Source: Paenibacillus sp. oral taxon 786 str. D14
Lineage (GTDB): Bacteria > Bacillota > Bacilli > Paenibacillales > Paenibacillaceae
NCBI RefSeq assembly: GCF_000159955.1
Contig: NZ_GG695988.1
Coordinates: forward strand, 1 to 51,508
Direction of reading: 5' to 3'
DNA: 51,508 nucleotides
A program made the translations under genes and the position numbers. Of this stretch, positions 44,420-51,508 are shown in pieces (within the stretch, counting starts at the first letter, position 1; every line of letters begins with the position of its first letter). Under the pieces are notes generated by a model, which was not told the origin of the DNA, made no database searches, and worked only from the letters and a program-made list of their open reading frames with translations.

Positions 44420-46711
44420 TTAAAGCAGCGGACTTTCGTGCTTCAGCTTGAGCCGTTCCCAACGCCGGTTGACCTCTTCCTCGAAGGCATCCAGCAGTTC
44501 CTGGTCATGCAGCATGTGCTTCGTTTTACCCATCAGCTTCAACCATTCCTGCGGCGAGATCCGCTTGTTTTTCGCCTCCGGATTGTAGGTGATGTTCGTC
44601 ACGCCATGCTCGACTTCGTACAATGGGAAGAAGCAGGAGTCTACTGCCGTTTTCAGGATTTTCGTACCGAGCTGATCCTCAGACCGCCAGTTGAGCGGAC
44701 AGGTACTAAGCATTTTTCCGTAAACCAAGCCTTCATGTTGTGCGTACCACTGCGCTTTGGCCGCCTTCATAATCAGGTCCTGCGGGAAAGCTTCCGCCCC
44801 GGTAAACACGTACGGGATATTCGTCGCCGCCATGATCTGCGGAGTATCCTTGTGATGGAACGCTTTCCCCTTCTGCGCCTTGCCTACGCCGGACGTGCTG
44901 GTCTGATGCCCCAGCGGCGTGGAGTAGGAGAGCTGTGAGCCGGTGTTCATGTACCCTTCGTTGTCGTATTCCAAAATAATCATCTTGTGGTTCCGCAGCG
45001 CCGAGCCAATCGCCGGCCCCATGCCGATGTCCATCCCGCCGTCACCGGTCACCATGATGAAGGTCACGTTATCCGAAACGTCGATCTCCCCGCGGCGCTT
45101 CCGCTCCCAGAATGCCTCAACGACACCGGCTACAGTGGCAGCCCCGTTCTGGAACAGGTTGTGGATGAACGTTTGCTTATGCGAGGTATAAGGATAGCCA
45201 GCTGTCACGACGTACGAGCAGCCGGTCTGGAACAACGTAACGACATCGCCTTCAATCCCTTTGAAAAACAGCTCCAACGAAGAGATCGCGCTGCAGCCCG
45301 GACATGCCCCATGGCCCGGCGCCAGCCGCTTCGGCTTCGCCGTCAGGCTGCGCAGCGGCGGCAGCTTCACCTTCAGCTTGCCGGTTGCCTCATCCGGCGT
45401 TACTTGAATCAGCCCGCTGTTAAAGGCATCGCCGTACTGCGGCGTCAAGATCGGTTTGAGCTCGTGCACCGGATCCCCGGGCACCTGCCCAAAATAATCG
45501 AACGGCACCGCAGCTTCGCCTTGGTTCATCGCCTCAATGGCCAGGTTAAAGAACGCTTCCGCTTCATCCGGATAGAAGTCTTTACCGCCCAGGCCAAACA
45601 CGCGGGACAAGACGATCGTTTGGTTCGCCGGGTCCAGCTTCAGCGCGGAGCGGATTTCATGCGTCATATTGCCGCCTTTGCCGCCGTAGGAATCGGCGCG
45701 TTCCCCCACCAGCAGCGCTTTGACGCCCCGCAGCGCGGTGCGGATCTCCTTCGCCGGGAAAGGCCGGATGACGTTCGGCCGAATGAGCCCCGCTTTAATC
45801 CCCTGACCCCGCAGCTTATCCACGATGATCTTGGCCGTTTCCGCCGCCGAGTTCAGCAGAAATAAAGCGACCTCCGCATCCTCCATTTGATACAATTCGA
45901 GCACCGGGTAATCGCGTCCCGAAATCGCCTTATATTCGGCAGCGATTTGTTGATACACTTCGGCTGCCCGCTCCTGAGCCAGGTGCAGCTGGTAGTGGTT
46001 ATTCAATAGGTCATCGCCGTTCATATGCGCGCCAACCGAGATCGGCCGCGACGGATCGACTACGTTATCAAATCCGACCGGCGGCGTTTCACCTACGAAC
46101 GCCCGGACCGTCTTGGCGTCCTTGAAATAACTTAACTTCCGTTTCTGATGAGACGTGAAGAACCCGTCATAGGCAACGATCACTGGCAGACGAACCTCTG
46201 GATGCTCCGACCACTTCAGCGCCATGATGTTCATGTCGTATGCCGCTTGCGGGGTGCTCGCCGTCAGGATCAACCAGCCGGTGTTCAGCGCGAAATACAA
46301 ATCGGAGTGGTCGCCGCGAATATCCAGCGGACCGCTGATCGCGCGCGTGACCAGGTTCAGCACCATCGGGAACCGCGTCCCGGACTGCACCGGCAGCTGT
46401 TCGATCATGTACATGAACCCGTTGGCGCTGGTCGCATTGATCACCCGAGCCCCAGCGAGTGCTGCCCCGTAACAGATCCCCGCCGAGCCATGCTCCCCAT
46501 CCGCTGCAATCAGCTGGATATCATGCAGGCCTTGCGACTTCTTCTGGTCCAGTATTTGCGCGATCTCCGTGGACGGCGTGATCGGAAAATACCCCATCAC
46601 ATGGTAATTGATCTGAGCCGCCGCCATGGCTGCCGCTTCATTGCCTGACTCGAAGGCCGTCGTTTGTTCCGCCAGCGTCATTTTCGTGATTTTCTCTTCG
46701 GTTATAGACAT
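44420..46711 (-). CDS. porAB: Pyruvate:ferredoxin oxidoreductase, alpha-beta fusion
   Basis: This enzyme oxidises pyruvate to acetyl-CoA and CO2 and reduces ferredoxin. The N-terminal alpha part has GYFPITPSTEIAQ, GEHGSAGICYGAALAGA and RGDHSDLYFALNTGW, ending near residue 400. The C-terminal beta part has APGHGACPGCSAISSLE, the TPP motif GDGGMDIGMGPAIGS and EYDNEGYMNTGSQLS. In many organisms these are two proteins. Substrate choice among 2-oxoacids cannot be proven from sequence, but the hydrogenase context favours pyruvate. ATG at 46711 has AAGGAGG upstream. Confidence 0.93.
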   Translation of the reverse strand: MSITEEKITKMTLAEQTTAFESGNEAAAMAAAQINYHVMGYFPITPSTEIAQILDQKKSQGLHDIQLIAADGEHGSAGICYGAALAGARVINATSANGFMYMIEQLPVQSGTRFPMVLNLVTRAISGPLDIRGDHSDLYFALNTGWLILTASTPQAAYDMNIMALKWSEHPEVRLPVIVAYDGFFTSHQKRKLSYFKDAKTVRAFVGETPPVGFDNVVDPSRPISVGAHMNGDDLLNNHYQLHLAQERAAEVYQQIAAEYKAISGRDYPVLELYQMEDAEVALFLLNSAAETAKIIVDKLRGQGIKAGLIRPNVIRPFPAKEIRTALRGVKALLVGERADSYGGKGGNMTHEIRSALKLDPANQTIVLSRVFGLGGKDFYPDEAEAFFNLAIEAMNQGEAAVPFDYFGQVPGDPVHELKPILTPQYGDAFNSGLIQVTPDEATGKLKVKLPPLRSLTAKPKRLAPGHGACPGCSAISSLELFFKGIEGDVVTLFQTGCSYVVTAGYPYTSHKQTFIHNLFQNGAATVAGVVEAFWERKRRGEIDVSDNVTFIMVTGDGGMDIGMGPAIGSALRNHKMIILEYDNEGYMNTGSQLSYSTPLGHQTSTSGVGKAQKGKAFHHKDTPQIMAATNIPYVFTGAEAFPQDLIMKAAKAQWYAQHEGLVYGKMLSTCPLNWRSEDQLGTKILKTAVDSCFFPLYEVEHGVTNITYNPEAKNKRISPQEWLKLMGKTKHMLHDQELLDAFEEEVNRRWERLKLKHESPLL

Positions 46712-46774
46712 CGATAAAGTCCTCCTTTAGGCTCTTCTGCGAGTTCAAAATACCTTGACCTTGGAAAAAAACCT

Positions 46775-47767
46775 CTACTGAAAGACGTGAGCGACGCGGT
46801 GGCTGTCGGCATATCCGGGTTCCTCCCGACGCATGCTAAGCGCCCCCGTTGGGCAGATTTCCACGCATTTCAGGCAACCTTTGCAATATTGGTAGTCGAT
46901 TCCGCTCAAGAACATTTGCGGGCGCCCCTTCTTGTCCTCCCCAGCTTCCCACACGAAGCAAAGATCGGGACAAACCGAGTCGCAGTTAGCACAATGGATG
47001 CAGCTGTCCGTATCCAGCTCCGGCACAAAACCCTGTCGGGAGCCGCTCAAATCCTTCAGCAGGCTGTTGCCCTGCGCCCGGATAATGCCGCCCGGCGCCT
47101 GCGTCTTATAGCCGAGCAGCGGCTGCGGCCGTTCGAATTGTATCCCTTGTACCCCCTCGGGAGCCGGGATCGTCTGGAAGCGCACCTCATGATACCCCCG
47201 GTCGAACGTACGCAGATTGGGCTCCACCAAGTGCGGGTATTTTTTCTGGAATGTATGCTGAATCACTTCGCGCATCGAATCTGGATCCAAAAAATCGCAT
47301 ATCCGGAACAACGCCCCCAGCATCGAGGTGTTCACCTTCGTATGCTCGTCAATGGCAATCCCCATCGCGTCCACCACAGCGAGCGTCCCGTAAGGGAACA
47401 TCAGGTCGCGCCGAATTTCCTCAAAATCGCGGGTTGAGTTCACCAACACGATTCCGTCCGGCTTCAAGCCGCTTAGGACATTGACCGTCTTGTGCAGCGC
47501 TTCATGGAACACGCCGATGACGTGGGGTTCCTCGATTGGGCTGTGGTCATGGATCTCCACGTCCGGCTCGCAAAAGCGGATAAAGCTCTTCACCGGGGAG
47601 CCCTTCTTCTCCGAACCATAAGACGAGAAGCTTGCTCCATTTAGGCCGAGCCCAAGCACCCCGGATTCCGCCAGCATCTTCCCGGCCAGGTTGGCGCCGA
47701 GCCCGCCGATAGATTCCAGCCGAATTTCAAAAAAGCCAAGGTCATTGGTTTTGGTCAATATGCTCAT
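46775..47767 (-). CDS. porCD: Pyruvate:ferredoxin oxidoreductase, gamma-delta fusion
   Basis: The N-terminal gamma part (to about residue 190) has FEIRLESIGGLGANLAGKML and SSYGSEKKGSPVKSFIR. The C-terminal delta part is a two-cluster ferredoxin, CIHCANCDSVCP and CKGCLKCVEICP, which would take electrons from the TPP site in porAB. ATG at 47767 has GAGGAG nine bases upstream; the frame extends 13 codons further into the Rex-like site. Together with porAB it gives a two-polypeptide enzyme. Confidence 0.93.
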   Translation of the reverse strand: MSILTKTNDLGFFEIRLESIGGLGANLAGKMLAESGVLGLGLNGASFSSYGSEKKGSPVKSFIRFCEPDVEIHDHSPIEEPHVIGVFHEALHKTVNVLSGLKPDGIVLVNSTRDFEEIRRDLMFPYGTLAVVDAMGIAIDEHTKVNTSMLGALFRICDFLDPDSMREVIQHTFQKKYPHLVEPNLRTFDRGYHEVRFQTIPAPEGVQGIQFERPQPLLGYKTQAPGGIIRAQGNSLLKDLSGSRQGFVPELDTDSCIHCANCDSVCPDLCFVWEAGEDKKGRPQMFLSGIDYQYCKGCLKCVEICPTGALSMRREEPGYADSHRVAHVFQ

Positions 47768-47790
47768 TCGCCATGTCTCCTCTACGTTTT

Positions 47791-47808
47791 TTGTGAAATA
47801 ATTCACGA
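47791..47808. promoter_or_regulatory. Rex-type operator before porCD
   Basis: TTGTGAAATAATTCACGA matches the Gram-positive Rex consensus TTGTGAA-N4-TTCACAA at 13 of 14 defined positions. It lies 24 bases upstream of the porCD start codon, next to a TATTAT (-10-like) hexamer on the minus strand. Confidence 0.72.
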
Positions 47809-47867
47809 ATAATAACGAAATAAAAATGCCTCATCTCTTGACTCAACCGACTTCTGTGCAACGATGA

Positions 47868-48926
47868 CTAAGCATGACGGCGGCTTGCCAGCGCCTTCAG
47901 GCTGTCCCCCCTTCCCATATCTACGGAAAAGCCCGCGGCTTCAATCCGGAGCTCAAGGCAATGCCTGCACTGGGCGGATTCATCACCCGTGCAGATTTTG
48001 TTGTTGTACAAAGCGTATTTCTTGCGGACGGCAACGGGTGACAGATTGGGCATGACCACATTGGCCCCGGCCTTCAGCGCCAACTCCCTTCCTTCCGGGT
48101 GTAACGTACCAAGCGCGGTTGTCGCGGGAATTAAGGCTTCGGGAAGGAACAGGCGGGCCAGCGCGACCATAACCAGTGTATCCTCCAGCGATCCGGCCTT
48201 CGCATTGCCAAGCGGGGTCTGATCATGGGGAATAAACGGGCCAATGCCAATCATGTCTGGGTTTAGCGTTTGGAGATAGTTCAAGTCCTCCGCTAAATCC
48301 TCCGCGGTCTGGCCGGGCAACCCGACCATAAAGCCTGCACCAACTTGATAGCCGATCGACTGCAGCGTCTCCAAACATTGGCGCCGGTGATCAAAGGACA
48401 TCGAAGGATGCAGCGCCTGGTACAACCTTCGGGAAGCGGTTTCATGACGCATCAAAAAGCGATCCGCCCCCGCTTCATACAGCAATCGGTAGGTTTCCGC
48501 CTCCCGCTCGCCGATGGATAAGGTGATGGCCGCATCCGGAAACTCCGCTTTGATCTCCCGGATTAAGGCAGCCAGCAGATCGGCCGTATACCAGGGATCC
48601 TCCCCGCTTTGGAGCACAAACGTGCGGAAGCCCAGCTCGTATCCTTCCCGGCAGCATTCGAGAATCTCCTCCGGGCTGAGCCGATAACGCTCCGCTTCGC
48701 GATTCCCGGCCCGCAGTCCGCAATACAAGCAGTTCCGCCGGCAGTAGCTTGAAAATTCAATCAAACCGCGCATATACACCTTGTCCCCGTAAGCCTGCTC
48801 CCGCCTTAGACGGGCCAATCGGAAGAGCTCCTTGCGCGTTTCGACATCCATATGCTCCAGTAGATCGACGAGCTCCTCCTTGGAGAGCTCTCCCCGCGCA
48901 TAGAGCTTGTGCACGAGCTGTTTCAT
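47868..48926 (-). CDS. hydE: [FeFe]-hydrogenase maturase HydE (radical SAM)
   Basis: HydE acts on the iron-CO-CN synthon delivered by HydG on the way to the two-iron subcluster. The SAM motif CRRNCLYC is at residues 62-69. QSGEDPWYT, RHETASRRLYQALHP and GFMVGLPGQTAEDLAEDL are typical, and GIGPFIPHDQTPL distinguishes HydE from biotin synthase. ATG at 48926 follows AAAGGATG and gives 352 residues. It is the first gene of the H2/PFOR operon and has a Rex-type site upstream. Confidence 0.95.
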   Translation of the reverse strand: MKQLVHKLYARGELSKEELVDLLEHMDVETRKELFRLARLRREQAYGDKVYMRGLIEFSSYCRRNCLYCGLRAGNREAERYRLSPEEILECCREGYELGFRTFVLQSGEDPWYTADLLAALIREIKAEFPDAAITLSIGEREAETYRLLYEAGADRFLMRHETASRRLYQALHPSMSFDHRRQCLETLQSIGYQVGAGFMVGLPGQTAEDLAEDLNYLQTLNPDMIGIGPFIPHDQTPLGNAKAGSLEDTLVMVALARLFLPEALIPATTALGTLHPEGRELALKAGANVVMPNLSPVAVRKKYALYNNKICTGDESAQCRHCLELRIEAAGFSVDMGRGDSLKALASRRHA

Positions 48927-49007
48927 CAGGCAATCATCCTTTGGATAGACTGGATTATGGACCTTGGTATACCCCATGGCTGTCGTGAAAAACGATGAAC
49001 GAAATAG

Positions 49008-49025
49008 TTGTGAATATTTTCACTT
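49008..49025. promoter_or_regulatory. Rex-type operator before hydE
   Basis: TTGTGAATATTTTCACTT matches TTGTGAA-N4-TTCACAA at 12 of 14 positions. It lies about 80 bases upstream of the hydE ATG. A TTACAA hexamer precedes it and TATTTC follows it on the minus strand, so the box could fall between -35 and -10, but those hexamers are weak. Confidence 0.65.
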
Positions 49026-49356
49026 TGTAAGCGTTTTAAATTATCTTCATTGATTGGATCACCCCGGTTTCTGAATAGTGAGCTGCAGCCTGAACGACGA
49101 TAGGATCTGTTGTTAAGTTGGATGGTTACAGCGTCTGTTGGTGGTTTGATGATCCGAAGATGGTTAGTTCGATGGTTCGTTCGATGGAAAGTTGCTTGAT
49201 CGTTAGGTGCGCTTGTGATTCGTGGATGTGTGCCGTGTGCGCAGCGTCGATGATTTCGACATGAGGTTGATACAAGAGGAGTTTTCTAAGAAGTGCATTT
49301 ACTATATTACCATGAATTCACAGTTTGGCTAGGACTTTTTTTACACTCTTGTGAGG

Positions 49357-49400
49357 TAAAAAAAAGAGCATGCCCCGCCCGAAGAAACGGAACATGCTCT
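49357..49400 (-). terminator. Rho-independent terminator of rqcP
   Basis: On the minus strand, AGAGCATG with TCCG pairs with CGGG and CATGCTCT, followed by eight T. It ends the hup-rqcP unit, so the hyd genes beyond need their own promoter. Confidence 0.9.
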
Positions 49401-49413
49401 GAGCGTCACTATG

Positions 49414-49695
49414 TCAGGACCAGTCCAGACCGGTCTCTTTGGCGATCGGCTCTTCCTTGATTAAGGTATACATCGAAGCAGCTTCATCCTTACGAGTCGT
49501 TTCGACCAGACGTTCGACGCGCACGGTCACCAGCTTCTGGCCGAATTGAACCGTAATTTCGTCGCCCACCTTCACCGTACTGCTCGGTTTGGATTCGCGC
49601 CCGTTGATCAGAACTCTGCCTTGTTCGGAGACGTCCTTCGCCACGGTGCGCCGCTTGATCAGCCGCGATACCTTCAGGAATTTATCGAGACGCAT
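49414..49695 (-). CDS. rqcP: Ribosome quality control protein RqcP (YabO, S4 domain)
   Basis: RqcP binds obstructed large ribosomal subunits with RqcH and helps C-terminal alanine tailing of stalled chains. An S4 RNA-binding domain fills the start (MRLDKFLKVSRLIKRRTVAK, then GRVLINGRESKPSSTVKVGD). The product has 93 residues. Its ATG overlaps the hup stop as TAATG, which couples the two. In Bacillus yabP follows directly; here it is 15 kb away. Confidence 0.94.
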   Translation of the reverse strand: MRLDKFLKVSRLIKRRTVAKDVSEQGRVLINGRESKPSSTVKVGDEITVQFGQKLVTVRVERLVETTRKDEAASMYTLIKEEPIAKETGLDWS

Positions 49696-49967
49696 TATTT
49701 TACAGCTTCTTTAAGTTTGTTGCCCGCTTTGAATGCCGGAACTGTGGAAGCTGGGATTTCGATTGTTTTGCCGGTTTGCGGGTTGCGGCCCGTACGACCG
49801 GAGCGTTTGCGAGTTTCGAATGTACCGAAGCCGATCAGTTGAACTTTGTCGCCGCTAGCAAGTGCATCGGTAATTTCGCCGAGAAAACCATTCAATACGG
49901 ATTCAACGTCTTTTTTCGTCAAACCGCTTTTGCTGGAAATGTTGTTGATCAGATCTGTTTTGTTCAT
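49695..49967 (-). CDS. hup: HU-family DNA-binding protein
   Basis: HU is a nucleoid protein that bends DNA as a dimer. The 90-residue product has the standard helical start (MNKTDLINNISSKSGLTKKD), the conserved GFGTFETRKRSGRTGRNPQT that forms the DNA-binding arm, and ends KLKEAVK. ATG at 49967 has GGGAGG eight bases upstream. The 195-base upstream gap includes an AGGCTT/AAGCCT hairpin that may be part of its leader. Confidence 0.97.
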   Translation of the reverse strand: MNKTDLINNISSKSGLTKKDVESVLNGFLGEITDALASGDKVQLIGFGTFETRKRSGRTGRNPQTGKTIEIPASTVPAFKAGNKLKEAVK

Positions 49968-50162
49968 TAATAATGCCTCCCAATAATTAAAGAAATAGGT
50001 GATACCTTGGCACTATAGGCTTCAGGCCTGCCTTCAAGCCTACCCAGCGCCAGATGGTTATCTTTGTATGAGTATTCTTGCTTGATTTGAAAAATCCTGC
50101 ACTCTCAGGGAACTTTTTTTGCTTTTTTCGCAAAAAAACTGAAATTTAGTCCTTTTCTCCCA

Positions 50163-51508
50163 TCATTCCCGTTCTTTCGACTTAGCTTCGTCCCATAAGG
50201 CGTCCATTTCGGCTAATGTGCTGTCGCCAGGTGTTTTGCCCTGTTCGCGAAGCCGTTCCTCGACATAATGGAACCGCTCCGTAAATTTGCGGATCGTCCG
50301 CGAGAGGGCTTGCTCCGGATCAACTCCGATGTACCGGGCAGCATTCACCACCGAGAACAGCACGTCGCCAAGCTCCAGCTCCTGTGACTCAGGATCTTGC
50401 TTCTGCGCGACGGCTTCCCTCAGCTCGCGGATCTCTTCCTCCAGCTTAGACCATACCCCGTCGATGTCCTCCCAGTCGAATCCGGCCTTGGCCGCCTTCT
50501 TCTGAAGCTTGTACGCCTTCATCAAAGCCGGCAAATCGCGCGGCACCCCGCTGATGACTGATTGGCGCTCCGGCTGGATGCCTTTGCGTTTCTTCTCCTC
50601 GGCCTTCATCGCTTCCCAGTTGTTCAGCGCCGCCTCGGCATCCTCCGCACTCAAATTGCCGAAGACATGCGGATGGCGGTAAATCAGCTTCTCATTTAGC
50701 TCCTGGATGACATCATACACCGTAAAAGTGCCGGTCTCCTCCTCCATCTGGGAATGGAGCATGATTTGCAGCAGCAGATCGCCAAGCTCCTCGCGCATGT
50801 GGTCGGGATCGTCGTCGTCGATCGTCTCCAGCACCTCGTAGGTTTCTTCGATCAGATTTTTGCGAATCGATTCATGCGTCTGCTCGCGATCCCACGGACA
50901 TCCACCCGGACTGCGCAAAATCGACACGATCTCATGAAGCCGCTGGAAGCTGCGGTTGCGAAGCGTATCGTCCTCGCTGGCCGGCACATAGACCAGGGAC
51001 AGGTTCCCGTAGCCGGTCATACGATCCAGTTCAAACAGCGGAACGCGCTCGATCCGCTCCTGGCCCGCCACCCCAAGGGCATGTCCCACAACGACCGGAT
51101 AATCGTCAGGCAGCAGCTCCATTAACCCCAGCTTGACTTCCGAAGCAGTGATCTGGTCATAAACTTGCCCTATTAACGTATGCCGTCTCGGATCGATCGC
51201 TTCCCCCCGGACCTCCGAGGCGTCTAACAGGAGGAACCCTTCGATCGGATCGAAGCCCAGACGAACGAAGGCCTCGTCCAGGAAGCTCTCCCCGCCGATG
51301 ATATCGAGCGAGATTCCATGCTCCGGACAGCGTTCCCGCAACAGCTTCACCGTCGCTTCGGCAACCAGCGGATGCCCAGGAACAGCGTATACGATATTCT
51401 CTCCCTGTCGCCCTGCTTCAGCCCGCGCTAACAGTCTGGAGGCAATCTCCTCATAAACGGAAGGAAAATCGTCCTTCGCTTCATACACCTCGTCGAACGA
51501 AGTAAATT
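50163..51508 (-). CDS. mazG: MazG nucleotide pyrophosphohydrolase with YabN domain (5' end outside window)
   Basis: The first half is the C-terminal part of a tetrapyrrole-methylase-like domain (YAVPGHPLVAEATVKLL). The second half carries two MazG modules: CPWDREQTHESIRKNLIEET with EELGDLLLQI, and later EEEIRELREAV with ELGDVLFSVV. These EExxE and ExxD residues bind Mg and the triphosphate. MazG removes abnormal NTPs. The reading frame stays open to the window edge with family-like residues (TSFDEV), so the true start lies beyond 51508. In Bacillus the gene lies next to yabO. Confidence 0.95.
   Translation of the reverse strand, partial: FTSFDEVYEAKDDFPSVYEEIASRLLARAEAGRQGENIVYAVPGHPLVAEATVKLLRERCPEHGISLDIIGGESFLDEAFVRLGFDPIEGFLLLDASEVRGEAIDPRRHTLIGQVYDQITASEVKLGLMELLPDDYPVVVGHALGVAGQERIERVPLFELDRMTGYGNLSLVYVPASEDDTLRNRSFQRLHEIVSILRSPGGCPWDREQTHESIRKNLIEETYEVLETIDDDDPDHMREELGDLLLQIMLHSQMEEETGTFTVYDVIQELNEKLIYRHPHVFGNLSAEDAEAALNNWEAMKAEEKKRKGIQPERQSVISGVPRDLPALMKAYKLQKKAAKAGFDWEDIDGVWSKLEEEIRELREAVAQKQDPESQELELGDVLFSVVNAARYIGVDPEQALSRTIRKFTERFHYVEERLREQGKTPGDSTLAEMDALWDEAKSKERE

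Larger units (their letters stand above)
48927..49413. other. Gene-free region between rqcP and hydE
   Basis: These 487 bases contain the Rex-like box, the rqcP terminator and no credible gene. The stretch 49115-49200 is enriched in GATGGTT and GTTCGATGG words, similar in flavour to the simple repeats in the hyd island. It marks the right junction of the island with the hup-rqcP backbone. Confidence 0.6.

Noticed and set aside
49008..49025. FNR/CRP-type box (TGTGA-N6-TCAC)
   Set aside because: The palindrome can be read this way, but the full 18 bases, including TTGTGAA and the N4 centre, fit Rex better, as does the second copy before porCD. Not fully excluded.
50114..50138. AT-rich hairpin after mazG as terminator
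   Set aside because: TTTTTTTGC/GCAAAAAAA can pair, but no T-run follows on the minus strand and the stem is weak.

Overview
The window reads as a low-to-mid GC, endospore-forming Firmicute, most likely Paenibacillus or a close relative. Almost every backbone gene has the order known from the Bacillus chromosome near the origin. Read on the minus strand this is mazG, hup, rqcP, [insert], yabP, yabQ, divIC, a yabR-like S1 gene, spoIIE, [insert], yabS, yabT, tilS, hpt, ftsH, the NAD genes, coaX, hslO, cysK, the folate genes, yazB-like, dusB, greA, lysS. The species cannot be fixed from sequence reading alone. Nearly all genes lie on the minus strand; only aspA and hydF are on the plus strand.

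Region by region in plus coordinates. 1-8.7 kb: lysS, greA, dusB and a tight folate/p-aminobenzoate operon (pabB-pabA-pabC-folP-folB-folK-yazB-like). 8.8-15.2 kb: cysK, hslO, coaX and de novo NAD synthesis (nadA-nadB-nadC). 15.2-15.9 kb: a gene-free stretch with the nadA promoter, a periodic palindrome array and one copy of a dispersed 58-bp repeat. 15.9-22.1 kb: ftsH, hpt, tilS and the sporulation-linked kinase/VWA pair yabT-yabS. 22.2-29.6 kb: an oligopeptide ABC transporter (oppABCDF order on the minus strand), one unrecognised small gene and an ArsR-type regulator, sitting between yabS and spoIIE. 29.7-34.5 kb: spoIIE, an S1-domain gene, divIC and the spore coat/cortex genes yabQ and yabP.

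The most notable part is 34.6-48.9 kb. It is a complete fermentative hydrogen module placed between yabP and rqcP, which are neighbours in Bacillus. It encodes a trimeric, NADH- and ferredoxin-linked [FeFe]-hydrogenase (hydA, hydB, hydC), all three maturases (hydE, hydF, hydG), an aspartase-family enzyme beside hydF, and pyruvate:ferredoxin oxidoreductase built as two fusion proteins (gamma-delta and alpha-beta). Together these would oxidise pyruvate, pass electrons to ferredoxin, and combine ferredoxin and NADH electrons to make H2. Two near-perfect Rex-type palindromes, before hydE and before porCD, suggest control by the NADH/NAD+ ratio.

The intergenic DNA is also unusual. Three copies of a 183-bp symmetric element (four 23-bp cores at +1, +51 and mirrored) occur at 20.2, 37.4 and 38.1 kb. 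Other items are a 51/52-bp periodic palindrome array before nadA, a 58-bp repeat directly after two terminators, simple tandem repeats around the hydrogenase genes, and a long greA leader that ends in a terminator-like hairpin just before the ribosome binding site. No rRNA, tRNA, CRISPR array, transposase or prophage gene was seen.
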